This document shows positions 1 to 8,043 of a stretch of DNA of 62,457 nucleotides, piece after piece. Source of the stretch: Terriglobia bacterium. Lineage in GTDB: Bacteria > Acidobacteriota > Terriglobia > Terriglobales > Acidobacteriaceae. The DNA lies in contig JAIQFA010000022.1 of the NCBI GenBank assembly GCA_020073525.1, positions 1 to 62,457 on the forward strand. The letters run 5' to 3'. Under the pieces are notes generated by a model. That model searched no databases and was not told the origin of the DNA. It was given only the letters and a program-made list of their open reading frames with translations. How positions within the stretch are numbered: the first letter of the stretch is position 1; each line of letters starts with the position of its first letter. Both the position numbers and the translations under genes were made by a program.

Positions 1-1
1 A

Positions 2-217
2 GCCAAAGTTGTCGAAGCGCCCCCAGCGGCTGCCGCCGAACCAGTCGTTGTGGCTGCTGCCGAGCCCCTGCCGAAAACGGCCAGCCCGTTGCCAATGATT
101 GACCTGATTGGATTGTTGGCATTGGGCACGGGCTTTGCTCTTCGGCTTTTAAGAAGCGAGCTGTTTGAGTCAAGCGAACGCGTTGATCCGAGTGGAAGAT
201 TTACCAAAGTAAGTTAG
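2..217 (+). CDS. C-terminal end of a putative sortase-anchored surface protein (5' cut by window edge)
   Basis: Only the last 71 residues are in the window, read in the frame that ends at TAG 215-217. They show an Ala/Pro/Val-rich low-complexity stretch, then LPKTAS (LPKTA at 68-82), then a hydrophobic segment from about Ile98 to Leu146 (LIGLLALGTGFALRLL), then Arg and a charged tail. An LPxTA/G-like pentapeptide, membrane segment and basic residues in that order form a cell-wall or surface sorting signal. A sortase gene lies two genes downstream, which fits a substrate-sortase pair. The tail after the membrane segment is about 22 residues, longer than in classic Gram-positive substrates. The rest of the protein is outside the window, so its function is unknown. 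Confidence 0.6.
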   Translation, partial: AKVVEAPPAAAAEPVVVAAAEPLPKTASPLPMIDLIGLLALGTGFALRLLRSELFESSERVDPSGRFTKVS

Positions 218-298
218 CCGGATGCCGGACGGCGAATACTCTGCCGTCCGGCTGCTCCGGGCAGGATTCATATTGCATGGCATGAAAGGACTAGACGG

Positions 299-1378
299 AT
301 GACAGAGCTTTCTTCATCCGCGCCGCGTCCGCAAAGTAAAATAGGGCCGCAGGCCGCAGCAAGTGTCAGCACGGGAGTACTCAGCCGAAAGGAATTCTCC
401 TCTGCGCTGCGAAGTCTACTTGCTCTCCTCGTCTTGATCGCTCTACCGGCTCTTGTTCGAGCTCAAGTTTCAACTCCGCCGAGCCGCCAACCCGACGAGT
501 ACACCATCAACGTGGATGTGAACATGGTGGTCTTGCACGCAACCGCGCAAGACCATAAAGGTGTTCTCGTGTCCGGACTCAAACAAGACGATTTCCAGGT
601 TTACGAGGACGGAGTCCTTCAACAGACCAAGTATTTTAGTCATGAGGATATCCCGGTCACAGTTGGCCTGGTCATCGATAACAGCGGAAGCATGACGCCG
701 AAGCGCGCTGATGTTATTGCCGCGGCACTGGCTTTTGCCCGCTCCAGCAACCCTCTCGACCAGATGTTCGTGGTCAAGTTCAACGAGAAAGTTTCGTTTA
801 GCCTGCCGGCCAACACGCCGTTTACCGACCAATTAGTTCAGTTGCAAGTTGCCCTTTCGAGAATCGCATCCACCGGTGAGACGGCGCTGTACGATGCGGT
901 TGTTGCCGCTCTCGAACACCTCAAGAAGGGCACCAGGGATAAGAAAGTGCTGATTGTAATCAGCGACGGAGGCGACAACGCCAGCAAACATAAGTTGAAC
1001 GAAATTACGGCGCTCGCAGGACAGCCTGACGCGATTATCTACACTATCGGAATCTTCGACGAGCAAGATGGCGATCGAAACCCCGGCGTCCTCAAGCGGC
1101 TCGCCAAGGACACTGGCGGCGAGGTTTTCTTGCCGCAATCATTGAAAGACATTGTCCCTATCTGTGAACAGATCGCTCACGATATTCGTAATCAGTACAC
1201 GCTTGCCTATGTCCCCACGAACCGAAAGCGTGACGGAACCTATCGGGTCATACAGGTCAAAGCAAGCGCGCCGGGTCGTGGACGCTTGGCGGTCCGCGCC
1301 CGCACCGGTTACTTCGCACCCTTAGGACCCCAACCGCCGCCGGCTTCGAGAGCAACCGACCATGAAGTTCCGAACTAA
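299..1378 (+). CDS. VWFA-domain protein (acidobacterial VWFA-related family)
   Basis: A 359-residue exported protein with a von Willebrand factor A domain, a metal-dependent adhesion fold used in protein-protein contacts. A hydrophobic signal segment spans about residues 38-54 (LLALLVLIALPALVRA). The following segment (VSGLKQDDFQVYEDGV, about 91-106) is the N-terminal extension typical of acidobacterial VWFA-related proteins. The MIDAS metal site is intact: D127, S129 and S131 in VIDNSGSM, with a Thr in STGETALYDA and an Asp in ISDGGDN. The N-terminus before the signal segment is long (about 37 residues), so the true start could be further in. The stop overlaps the sortase start, suggesting co-translation. 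It may be a surface adhesin or pilus-like subunit, but no sorting motif is seen in it. Confidence 0.85.
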   Translation: MTELSSSAPRPQSKIGPQAAASVSTGVLSRKEFSSALRSLLALLVLIALPALVRAQVSTPPSRQPDEYTINVDVNMVVLHATAQDHKGVLVSGLKQDDFQVYEDGVLQQTKYFSHEDIPVTVGLVIDNSGSMTPKRADVIAAALAFARSSNPLDQMFVVKFNEKVSFSLPANTPFTDQLVQLQVALSRIASTGETALYDAVVAALEHLKKGTRDKKVLIVISDGGDNASKHKLNEITALAGQPDAIIYTIGIFDEQDGDRNPGVLKRLAKDTGGEVFLPQSLKDIVPICEQIAHDIRNQYTLAYVPTNRKRDGTYRVIQVKASAPGRGRLAVRARTGYFAPLGPQPPPASRATDHEVPN

Positions 1379-2156
1379 ACGAAAGATGTTTCCAATGCGC
1401 GCGCAATCGTTTCTTCACAGGAGTCGGTATCTCTTTTTCATCATCGGCACCCTGGCGCTGGCTTACTGCGGCTATGCGCCGCTTGACGCTAAGCTCTATC
1501 AGGCATATGAAACTCGGCAATTTCAAGAAGAGTTGAGAGGCTTGCAGTCGAACACCAGTGAACCCGTCGGTGCTTTGCCCCTTCCTCCCATGGAGGAAGC
1601 AAAGCCTGCGAGAGTCGAAAGCCTTGGTCCAAATGATACTGGGCGCTCTCCGCTGGGTCGGATCGAGATAAGCACAATCGGCCTTTCAGCGATGATCCTG
1701 GAGGGCATCGATCAACGGACATTGCGTCGGGCCGTCGGGCATATTCCGGGCACCCCACTACCGGGTCAACCGGGGAACGTCGCCCTCGCCGGGCATCGGG
1801 ACACGTTCTTCAGGGCACTGCGAAATGTCCGCGACGGTGATGAGATCATGCTGGAGACTTTAAGTGGACTCTACCGCTATCGCGTGGATTCCATCCTGGT
1901 CGTGGATCCCGGACGACACGCGAGTGCTGGACAAGTCAGACGACGCAATCTTGACCCTGGTGACCTGTTATCCGTTTTCATTCGTAGGCCCCGCACCGCG
2001 AAGCGGTTCATCGTTCGTGCGCACAGACCTGCCGGCAACAGCGGCAGGGCCTGCCAGGGCCGATATCATGGCGCGAGGAATACGATGAGTATCTCTTCGC
2101 AGGTGCCGCTATCCATTCCGACACCAATCGAGCGCCCCGCGCACATTTCGGAATGA
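1362..2156 (+). CDS. Class-D-like sortase with two compensating frameshifts across the active site
   Basis: Sortases cut LPxTG-like motifs and attach proteins to the cell surface through a Cys-His-Arg triad. Here a membrane anchor spans about 22-38, the catalytic His is H145 (ALAGHRDTFF), and the catalytic Arg lies in KRFIVRA, about 214-219. The segment between them reads as unrelated sequence (residues 184-212). In the +1 frame the same DNA encodes the expected stretch, including TLVTC with the catalytic Cys at codon 1966-1968. An extra base near 1908-1912 and a missing base near 1996-2000 explain this. Taken literally the protein lacks its nucleophile. Either the gene is inactive or the sequence carries two errors. 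It overlaps the VWFA gene by 17 bases. Later Met codons (1386, 1395) are possible starts. Confidence 0.8.
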   Translation: MKFRTKRKMFPMRAQSFLHRSRYLFFIIGTLALAYCGYAPLDAKLYQAYETRQFQEELRGLQSNTSEPVGALPLPPMEEAKPARVESLGPNDTGRSPLGRIEISTIGLSAMILEGIDQRTLRRAVGHIPGTPLPGQPGNVALAGHRDTFFRALRNVRDGDEIMLETLSGLYRYRVDSILVVDPGRHASAGQVRRRNLDPGDLLSVFIRRPRTAKRFIVRAHRPAGNSGRACQGRYHGARNTMSISSQVPLSIPTPIERPAHISE

Positions 2157-2395
2157 AAGAGCCATTTTGCTCAGTATTGCCACAGCAAGTGCGCGAACTT
2201 ATTGATGTCCCAAGAGTGCACATGCGCCCAGAGCCCCTGCGGACCCAAATTCTTAAGCCGCTCGCAACGTGCCTTTCTCATGGGAGGAAAGGATGGCTTG
2301 GGGCGGCACTTTTGCTGGTTCTTGTGCCCTCATCTTTTGCTTTTGAGCAGTACCACAACGACCATTTGAGACGCATATCTGATCCGGTCCGATAA
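2153..2395 (+). CDS. Hypothetical small ORF, doubtful
   Basis: An 80-residue frame that overlaps the sortase stop in an ATGA arrangement, which can indicate coupled translation. It has a hydrophobic stretch near residues 48-64 (LGAALLLVLVPSSFAF) that could be an internal signal segment. No family is recognised, and the composition before the hydrophobic part is unlike a normal N-terminus. It could equally be the remnant of a longer gene or a chance frame. Confidence 0.25.
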   Translation: MKEPFCSVLPQQVRELIDVPRVHMRPEPLRTQILKPLATCLSHGRKGWLGAALLLVLVPSSFAFEQYHNDHLRRISDPVR

Positions 2396-2398
2396 CAG

Positions 2399-3727
2399 TT
2401 ACCGGAGGGCGGCTCTGCTGCCCGCGACAGTCGGCGTGGGCGCCACGGCCTTCAACTGGTCCAGCTCGGTCAGCACGGTTTGCCAGCGAACCCCGTTCTT
2501 CTTCGTCTCAATCGGCACTGAGAGGTCGGAATAAAACTGCAGGATGTTATCGCGCAGTTCCGGCGACGTCAGATCGAATTTCCGTTCTGACAGCCTGGCC
2601 AGCAACTTGGCGTATGTATCGTCGGTCAGCGAGTATTCTGCCGCCTTGGTCGCTTGGCCACTATCAAAATCGCAGTTGGCCAGGACCAGTGTGTCAGAGC
2701 GCACCTCTTCGAGAAAAGCCCGATATTGATCGACGGTTGTATTGATGCTCTTGATATATAGGTCCTCTGTTTGCGGGGTCGGGGTGTTGAACGCCAACCC
2801 TTTGAAGGGACCGATTTTCGGCATGTATCGCAGGAGCGTTGACAAGATGCGCGTGCCCAAGCCTGGCTTGACATAGTCCTTTCCCCACTCTTTCTCATAA
2901 TTGGAGCGGGAAAGGCGGTACAGGAACTTCTGTTTCGCGAAATTTGGCGTTTCGCGCATAAGATCTTTTTTGTGGGTCTGCAGCGCGACTTGGGTCATTT
3001 GCGGAATCAACCGGCTGACGGCGAAACGATACGAGCCCACCGCCAGATCCTCGTGGGTAAGCACGTCTTTCAACTCCACTCCGTATACAACCGGAAAGGC
3101 ACGCTCCAGCAAAGACTTGGACACCTGGAATCCGATGAAATCGTGGTACTGCTGCGACGCATAACGATTCTTCGCGACCTGCACCGTGTCGAAGCCGAAC
3201 TCCGTTTTCAAATGGGCCGTCTTGTCCTGCGCATAACGGACCGACTGGCCAAACTTCGCCCGTAGCTTCGGATATTGGATGGCGACGGACCGGTTGACCG
3301 CGGGGTGGCCGGCAATATCCGACGCATAGTGCGACAAGGCTCCCAGGGCGAAAGCGTACTCGTTGACATCTTGGCTTTCGAGCAGCAGCTCACGAACAAA
3401 GTCTCCGCTGCGGACGTAGTGCACCAAGTCGCTGAATTCTCTACTGCCGAACGGGTAGTAGCCGAGATCCTGGATGACGGCGCCTCCGTAGGCGTAGGCG
3501 TGGGCTTCCTTAATCTGGTCTTCCGACAGTCCCGGATAGCGCTTGAGCAGTAGCGGCCGAATCTGATCGGTCCATAGGAGATCCACGATTTCCTCGTGCG
3601 TCAGAACGGAGTATGCCCAAGAACTGCCGCTGCACATGAGCACCACAAGAAGAAGTGCCAACGCGCGGATAGAAGGCAGGCGCCACCCTTTCGCTATGGC
3701 GCCTGACGAGATTAGCGGCTGGCGCAT
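2399..3727 (-). CDS. Exported zinc-dependent phospholipase C-like protein
   Basis: A 442-residue protein with an N-terminal signal segment (about 21-38, ALALLLVVLMCSGSSWA). The next 120 residues carry the histidine pattern of the zinc-dependent phospholipase C / S1-P1-like fold: THEEIVDLLW (H44), HAYAYGGAVIQDLGYYPFG, LVHYVRSGDF and ALGALSHYASDIAGHPAVN. These His and Asp residues are the expected metal ligands. The C-terminal half has no recognised domain. The substrate may be phospholipid or another phosphodiester and cannot be read from sequence. It is the last gene of a minus-strand envelope block, 3 bp after the DUF3309-type gene, and is convergent with the sortase block. Confidence 0.8.
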   Translation of the reverse strand: MRQPLISSGAIAKGWRLPSIRALALLLVVLMCSGSSWAYSVLTHEEIVDLLWTDQIRPLLLKRYPGLSEDQIKEAHAYAYGGAVIQDLGYYPFGSREFSDLVHYVRSGDFVRELLLESQDVNEYAFALGALSHYASDIAGHPAVNRSVAIQYPKLRAKFGQSVRYAQDKTAHLKTEFGFDTVQVAKNRYASQQYHDFIGFQVSKSLLERAFPVVYGVELKDVLTHEDLAVGSYRFAVSRLIPQMTQVALQTHKKDLMRETPNFAKQKFLYRLSRSNYEKEWGKDYVKPGLGTRILSTLLRYMPKIGPFKGLAFNTPTPQTEDLYIKSINTTVDQYRAFLEEVRSDTLVLANCDFDSGQATKAAEYSLTDDTYAKLLARLSERKFDLTSPELRDNILQFYSDLSVPIETKKNGVRWQTVLTELDQLKAVAPTPTVAGSRAALR

Positions 3728-3730
3728 GGT

Positions 3731-3886
3731 TCAAATCCGACCGAGAAGCAGGAGAACGACGACGATGAAAAGGGCCAGTCCCACTCCGCTTGTCGGACCA
3801 TAACCCCAACTCCGACTGTGCGACCACCGTGGCAGGACACCCAAGAGTGCCAGAATCAGGATGACGATCAATAGAGTTCCAAGCAT
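3731..3886 (-). CDS. DUF3309-type small membrane protein
   Basis: A 51-residue protein: an N-terminal hydrophobic helix (LGTLLIVILILALLGVLP), a polar Trp/Ser/Gly-rich loop (RWSHSRSWGYGPTSG) and a second hydrophobic helix ending in LLLLGRI. This two-helix pattern with the SWGYGPSG-like loop is the signature of the DUF3309 family, whose function is unknown. The start at 3886 is set by AAGGAG seven bases upstream; a longer frame to 4057 has no such site and overlaps the next gene. It is the kind of peptide often seen with envelope-stress genes, which fits its neighbours. Confidence 0.8.
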   Translation of the reverse strand: MLGTLLIVILILALLGVLPRWSHSRSWGYGPTSGVGLALFIVVVLLLLGRI

Positions 3887-3951
3887 ATTGTGCTCCTTGT
3901 CAGGAATTCGTGAGGATGCAGCCTCTCCCGAAGCTGCATCGGGTAGAACCG

Positions 3952-4737
3952 CTACATCGAGATCTCGATGGCAATTCCGACACGGGGATACCTGCGGTTG
4001 AACAGGTAGTAGCCGTTGTCGACGTAGGCGACATAAACGTCGTCGGTGTCGTACCAATCATTCGCCCAGTATTCTGGCCACGGGTCAACCAGGCTGAACC
4101 AATAGCCGCTGTATTGGAAGCGGGGATATCCGCCCACAACCAGGAAGGGGAGCCCGTAGATGCGGAATCCATGGTCTGTGCCAAAGTACCCACGGAAACG
4201 GTCCTCAGGAATATGGTATCCGTGGTAGCCACCACGTTGTTGCCAGTTGCGGTGGTCAGAGTCCCAGTGTTGTGAGCGATGCTGCTGCCAAGCGCTGTGC
4301 TGGACGCGCTGCTGTTCCTGTGTGCGTCGCGGGCGCTCATTATCCCGCTGTTGTTGAGCCTGTGTCTGCCGTCGAGCCTGATCTGACTGCTGCTGTTGAT
4401 GGGCACGCTGTTTGGACTGCTTATTCTGGTCCTGCTGCTGTTTCTGAGCACGCTGCTGCGTCTGCTTGTTCTGGTCCTGCTGCTGTTTCTGAGCGCGCTG
4501 CTGCGTCTGCTTGTTCTGCTGTTGTTGCTGAGCCCGTTGCGGCTGCTGTTGCTTTTGCTCTGGCTGACGTTGCTGCTGAGCGTGTTGTTGTTCGGGCTTG
4601 GCTTGCTCGTGCTTGCTCTGTTGCTGTGCGGAATGGTCTTGCTTTTCGCCCTGCTGCTCATGCTGTGCGTACACAGGAGCAGCGATTCCGAGAAGCAAAG
4701 ACAGAAGGGTTGTGCTGGTGATTCCAATTATCTTCAT
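3952..4737 (-). CDS. Gln-rich secreted protein, paralogue of the gene at 4995-5552
   Basis: A 261-residue protein with signal peptide MKIIGITSTTLLSLLLGIAA to VYAQ, a long Gln/Lys/Arg-rich low-complexity middle (about 25-150), then a folded-looking C-terminal domain rich in Tyr, Trp and Gly (PEDRFRGYFGTDHGFRI, FQYSGYWFSLVDPWPEYW, YYLFNRRYPRVGIAIEI). The same C-terminal pattern occurs in the next gene upstream, so the two are paralogues. The start at 4737 is chosen because GGAGG sits eight bases upstream; the ATG at 4752 would lie beyond that site. The middle contains a 45-bp tandem DNA repeat. Function unknown; the C-terminal domain probably resides in the periplasm or outer membrane. Confidence 0.75.
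   Translation of the reverse strand: MKIIGITSTTLLSLLLGIAAPVYAQHEQQGEKQDHSAQQQSKHEQAKPEQQHAQQQRQPEQKQQQPQRAQQQQQNKQTQQRAQKQQQDQNKQTQQRAQKQQQDQNKQSKQRAHQQQQSDQARRQTQAQQQRDNERPRRTQEQQRVQHSAWQQHRSQHWDSDHRNWQQRGGYHGYHIPEDRFRGYFGTDHGFRIYGLPFLVVGGYPRFQYSGYWFSLVDPWPEYWANDWYDTDDVYVAYVDNGYYLFNRRYPRVGIAIEISM
4417..4506. repeat. 45-bp in-frame tandem repeat, two copies
   Basis: Copies at 4417-4461 and 4462-4506 differ at two positions. On the minus strand each encodes a 15-residue unit reading NKQTQQRAQKQQQDQ or nearly so, inside the Gln-rich region; a diverged third copy follows. A 45-bp unit keeps frame, so copy number can change without breaking the gene. Confidence 0.85.
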
Positions 4738-4910
4738 AAGCGCTACCTCCATTTAGTAGCTGCGACGATTTCGCAATCCTCAAGCCCTGCGTCTAAACTC
4801 AGCGTCGAAGGCGGAGTCACTTTGTTTATAGGTGTTCCGCCACTTTCTTAATGGTCAAAACTGCTCAGTGCAGAAGGAAATGATCAAAAGGAGGAAATCC
4901 GCTAAAGGCA

Positions 4911-4948
4911 GAAAGAAAAGGCGCGAGCCCAATGGGTGGACCCGCGCC
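4911..4948 (-). terminator. Probable rho-independent terminator after the gene at 4995-5552
   Basis: On the minus strand the sequence reads GGCGCG, a spacer, CCCA, TTGGG, then CGCGCC followed by TTTTCTTTC. The outer GGCGCG/CGCGCC and inner CCCA/TGGG arms pair around an internal bulge, and a T-rich run follows at once. It would separate the two Gln-rich paralogues into different transcripts. Confidence 0.5.
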
Positions 4949-4994
4949 GATAGGAGTTAAGTTGGGTGCGCTTCCAGCGCCGCACCCGATGCCG

Positions 4995-5552
4995 CTAAAG
5001 TGTGAAGCTGAGGGCAATGTTGATGCCGGGATACATCGGGTTGCACAGGTAATACATGCCGTTAATCTCGACAACAAAAACATCTTGCGTGTAGAGCCAG
5101 TTGCTCGGCCACGGATCTACGAATCCGAACCAATAGCCTCCGTATTGAAAGCGTCGATCCCTGCCGTAATCGGCTTGGCTGACACGAAACCTGTGTTCCC
5201 GTCCAAAATTGGCCTTGAAACGGTCGTCGGGAATGCGGCCACCACCGTTACCACCGGCACGCTGCTCCTGCTTTCCAGGCTGTGCCTGCCGCGCGTGTTG
5301 CTGCCGTGCGGTTTTCTCTTCGTTCTTAGTGTTCTTGTCTCGCTGCTGGGTGTTCTTCTCTTCCTGACGCGCTGCGGGTCTTTCCTCTTGCTTTGCGGAC
5401 TTCTCGGGTTGCGCCTTCTTCTCTTCCCGCTGCCCAGACTTGGCTTTCTGTTCGTCTTGGTGGTCGCGCTGCTCCTGCTGGGCGTACGCCGGAGCTGCGA
5501 CTCCGAGTACCAAAGACAGAACTGCTGTGCTGATCATTCCAATTCGTTTCAT
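4995..5552 (-). CDS. Gln/Lys/Glu-rich secreted protein, paralogue of the gene at 3952-4737
   Basis: A 185-residue protein with signal peptide (MKRIGMISTAVLSLVLGVAA to AYAQ), a charged low-complexity middle rich in Gln, Lys, Glu and Arg (about 25-105), and a C-terminal domain like its neighbour's: PDDRFKANFGREHRFRV, FQYGGYWFGFVDPWPSNW, YYLCNPMYPGINIALSF. The start is set by GGAG eight bases upstream of the ATG at 5552; a longer frame to 5639 runs into the OmpA gene. It begins 37 bp after that gene, so they may be co-transcribed. A Cys in the conserved tail differs from the paralogue. Function unknown. Confidence 0.75.
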   Translation of the reverse strand: MKRIGMISTAVLSLVLGVAAPAYAQQEQRDHQDEQKAKSGQREEKKAQPEKSAKQEERPAARQEEKNTQQRDKNTKNEEKTARQQHARQAQPGKQEQRAGGNGGGRIPDDRFKANFGREHRFRVSQADYGRDRRFQYGGYWFGFVDPWPSNWLYTQDVFVVEINGMYYLCNPMYPGINIALSFTL

Positions 5553-5589
5553 GGGTGTTGTCTCCAGTCGATCGTTATGCACGCTTGCT

Positions 5590-7215
5590 CTAGCGCAAGC
5601 TTCCTGTGGTCGCATTGATCGGATTGCCGATGGCTTCACCGGATACGAGAAGTTCTACTCTCCGGTTCTGCTGCCGCCCGGCCGAATTGCCGTTAGACGC
5701 CACGGGCAAACTGTTGCCGAAGCCTCTGGCCGAAACCGAATTTGTCAACACGCCTTCCTGCACGAGATAGTCGCGTACTGATCCAGCGCGGTTCTCAGAC
5801 AGGGTTTGATTCATGGCGTCGCCTCCCACATTGTCGGTGTAGCCGCCGACTTCAATGTTGAGTCCGGGGTAAGCGAGCAGGATGCCGGCGACTTTCGCCA
5901 GCTTCTCGCGTGCGCCCGGCTTCAACGAATATTTTCCAGTGTCAAACAGCACATCAGACATGCTGACGATGAGCCCACGCGCACTATCGCGAGTCTGGAG
6001 AATCGCATTCAACTGTACAGACAATCGCGTGCGCATAGCCGCTTTGTCGGCCTCGGCTTGTTGCGCGCTCGCCTCGGACCGTTGTGCGGCCAAGCGGGAT
6101 TGTTCTGCGTCCGCCTGAGCGGCTGAGAGTGCAGTAGCTGACGAAGCCTGGCTGTTTGCCATATCGGACTTAGCCTGAGCCGTCGCATTCTGTGCATCGG
6201 TAGCGTCGGCGCGTGCCTTGGCTGCGTCGGAGTCGGCCTGAGTTTTTGCTGCTTGAGCTCTCAGCGTGTCGGACTGGGCTTGGTCTTTTTGCCGAATCGC
6301 GTCATCGGCTTGCCCCTGCGATTTCGCCTGAGCATCGGCTGAATCCTGGCGCTCGTTCGCCAGTCGTATTTCGTCCAGCTTCTTGACGGCAATTGCTCGC
6401 GCATCTTCAGAAGTCTGCACTGCCTCGCGGGCGACTGCGATCAGCGGCTTTCTGTCGATGTGTTTTCTGGTGGCATATTCATCGGAATTGTTCATCAATT
6501 GCACGGCGTGCTGATAGGTGTCGCTGGCGTACTGTTCGGCTCCCTCGGATTGGGCGATGCGCAGGGCATTGCGCGCTTCGAAGAACTCCAACGGTAAACG
6601 GGCATTCAGAACCACAGGCTCGAACTTGTAGCCGGTGGGAATATAGCCGCCGCGCTCCATCAGTTCATACTTCGCGTCGACCACCTCGGTCGTTCCCTTG
6701 GTGTCCGCTCGAACCACATTCTCGATCACAACCACATTGCTGGGCTGCCGAACCGCATAGTAAGGTTCTGCGGTGACGACCAGGGCGAAGGCCTGAAGAT
6801 CGGTGGTGACATCCACTTTGCTGCGGTGGTTGTCGCCGACGAGTATTTCGCCGAGGTTCACTGCGCGGCCCTCGGGGGATATCGCCCAGAGCACGTAAGT
6901 CAGATACTCATTACCGAAGGTGGTGGGGTTTTGCAGGTTGCCAAATTCCACCTCGATTTCGATGTAGCCCTTTTTGCTTTCAACTTTGGCCTGTCCGTTG
7001 GCTCCGGGCATCAAGTCCGTGCCCGCGAAATCCACCTTGCTGGCTCCGCTGCGATGCTTGTAGTTGACGGCCGACACGCTGCGGCTGATCACGGTGACCC
7101 GGAACGTCGGTGTGTGAGCCATGGGCTCGACGACAACGGCGGTTGGGGAATTGGTTTGAGCAAATGCGCTCAACGTGAGGGTGATTCCGACTGCCAACAA
7201 AAGCTTAGTCTTCAA
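5590..7215 (-). CDS. OmpA-family outer membrane protein with long Ala/Gln coiled-coil
   Basis: A 541-residue protein. A signal peptide covers about 1-19 (KLLLAVGITLTLSAFAQ). A beta-rich N-terminal region spans about 25-200, a helical DUF4398-like part about 205-280 (ARLPLEFFEARNALRIAQS), and an Ala/Gln/Asp-rich coiled-coil about 285-400. The C-terminal OmpA peptidoglycan-binding domain covers about 410-525, with LFDTGKYSLKPGAREKL, VGGYTDNVGGDAMNQTLSENRA and GRQQNRRVELLVSG. The family holds the outer membrane to the cell wall by binding diaminopimelate; the Asp and Arg of TDN...NRRVEL are present. It follows the Thivi_2564-type gene by 78 bp and leads into the paralogous secreted proteins, consistent with an envelope operon. 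Confidence 0.9.
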   Translation of the reverse strand: MKTKLLLAVGITLTLSAFAQTNSPTAVVVEPMAHTPTFRVTVISRSVSAVNYKHRSGASKVDFAGTDLMPGANGQAKVESKKGYIEIEVEFGNLQNPTTFGNEYLTYVLWAISPEGRAVNLGEILVGDNHRSKVDVTTDLQAFALVVTAEPYYAVRQPSNVVVIENVVRADTKGTTEVVDAKYELMERGGYIPTGYKFEPVVLNARLPLEFFEARNALRIAQSEGAEQYASDTYQHAVQLMNNSDEYATRKHIDRKPLIAVAREAVQTSEDARAIAVKKLDEIRLANERQDSADAQAKSQGQADDAIRQKDQAQSDTLRAQAAKTQADSDAAKARADATDAQNATAQAKSDMANSQASSATALSAAQADAEQSRLAAQRSEASAQQAEADKAAMRTRLSVQLNAILQTRDSARGLIVSMSDVLFDTGKYSLKPGAREKLAKVAGILLAYPGLNIEVGGYTDNVGGDAMNQTLSENRAGSVRDYLVQEGVLTNSVSARGFGNSLPVASNGNSAGRQQNRRVELLVSGEAIGNPINATTGSLR

Positions 7216-7293
7216 AGTATCTCCTCGGCAGATGTCTGCCAGATTGCCTGGTATCGATCGTTAATTTGCTCAGCCTGCAGGGCTGGCTTTCGT

Positions 7294-7485
7294 TTATGTG
7301 CCGACGTGGATGCGAGAAATTGAACTGAACAGTCCAAATACATTCAGCAGCCACAGGACGACGGCAATAACTACGACGCCGTTGAGAATGGATTTGATGG
7401 ATCCCTGCATGGGAATGAAGCGATTCACCAGCCACAGGAGGACACCCACCACGATGAGAACTTCCAACAGTTGAATTAAAGGCAT
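7294..7485 (-). CDS. Thivi_2564-type small membrane protein
   Basis: A 63-residue protein with two hydrophobic helices (LIQLLEVLIVVGVLLWLVN and ILNGVVVIAVVLWLLNVFGL) joined by RFIPMQGSIKS. This pattern, including NRFIPM and VVVIAVVLWLL, matches the uncharacterised Thivi_2564 membrane family. The start at 7485 has GGAAGG eight bases upstream; the frame extends to 7653 but without a ribosome site. It is the first gene of the minus-strand envelope block. Confidence 0.75.
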   Translation of the reverse strand: MPLIQLLEVLIVVGVLLWLVNRFIPMQGSIKSILNGVVVIAVVLWLLNVFGLFSSISRIHVGT

Positions 7486-7821
7486 AATCTTTAACCTTCC
7501 TTGTTGCGCGGGCCAATGCCTCTCATCCGCCTGGAGGCGTTGCCCTGATTTCGAGGTGCAAGACGGTGTTAGGGTCGAATTGTGTCTCGACGCGAGGTTG
7601 AGCGACGTACACACGGATGAAGAATGCCGATTGTCTGGATGTGGCCGCGTCACGGCGTTCAGGACGAACCTACAGCGACCTAAGAATCAAAGCTACGGAT
7701 CAGCATCCGCGGCTTTCTCTACACACTCAGTAGAACAAGAATGACAGGAGTGGAAAATCGTGTCTGAGCAAGATAGCTCACATTCGGAGTTTACGATGGC
7801 ATTGGCTGTTCCGCGGTTCGA
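7486..7821. other. Intergenic region, no gene seen
   Basis: 336 bp between the end of the GT/GH130 operon and the first gene of the envelope block, both on the minus strand. It must hold the promoter of the Thivi_2564-type gene. No convincing hairpin terminator, palindrome or protein-like frame was found; short plus-strand frames here look random. Confidence 0.5.
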
Positions 7822-8043
7822 TCAAATCAGCACTTCTTTAGGGCATCCAACGCTCTTCAGTTGCGCACCGGAACCGGGAACAACATTCGATCGGACGGAG
7901 TGCATCCGCGTCCAGGAATATTCGAACTCCTGCCCGCAATTCAGGCAGACCTGGTAGGTCCGCTTCTTGATCGTAAACACACCACTCTTGTGGCGGTGAC
8001 GACATCCGAAGGCAAAATGGAGAATCCCGAGGAGAGATTTCAC
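7822..8043 (-). CDS. Small CxxC protein, conserved type of unknown function
   Basis: A 73-residue protein reading (V/M)KSLLGILHFAFGCRHRHKS, FTIKKRTYQVCLNCGQEF, EYSWTRMHS and a variable tail. The combination of an FGCRHRHKS start and a CLNCGxEFxYSW core recurs, from memory, in acidobacterial genomes as an unnamed small protein. The Cys pair plus upstream Cys and His residues suggest metal binding. I place the start at GTG 8041-8043, which overlaps the TGA of the GH130 gene as GTGA and so implies translational coupling. An ATG at 8139 lies deep in the GH130 gene and is unlikely. Confidence 0.65.
   Translation of the reverse strand: MKSLLGILHFAFGCRHRHKSGVFTIKKRTYQVCLNCGQEFEYSWTRMHSVRSNVVPGSGAQLKSVGCPKEVLI

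Noticed and set aside
4272..4851. Two long plus-strand frames rich in Leu/Val and Ala over the Gln-rich genes
   Set aside because: They are the antisense reading of CAG/CTG-rich repeats; no ribosome site, and composition follows directly from the repeat.
7760..7957. 65-codon plus-strand frame opposite the small CxxC gene
   Set aside because: The minus-strand reading has a conserved-type core and translational coupling; this one has neither.
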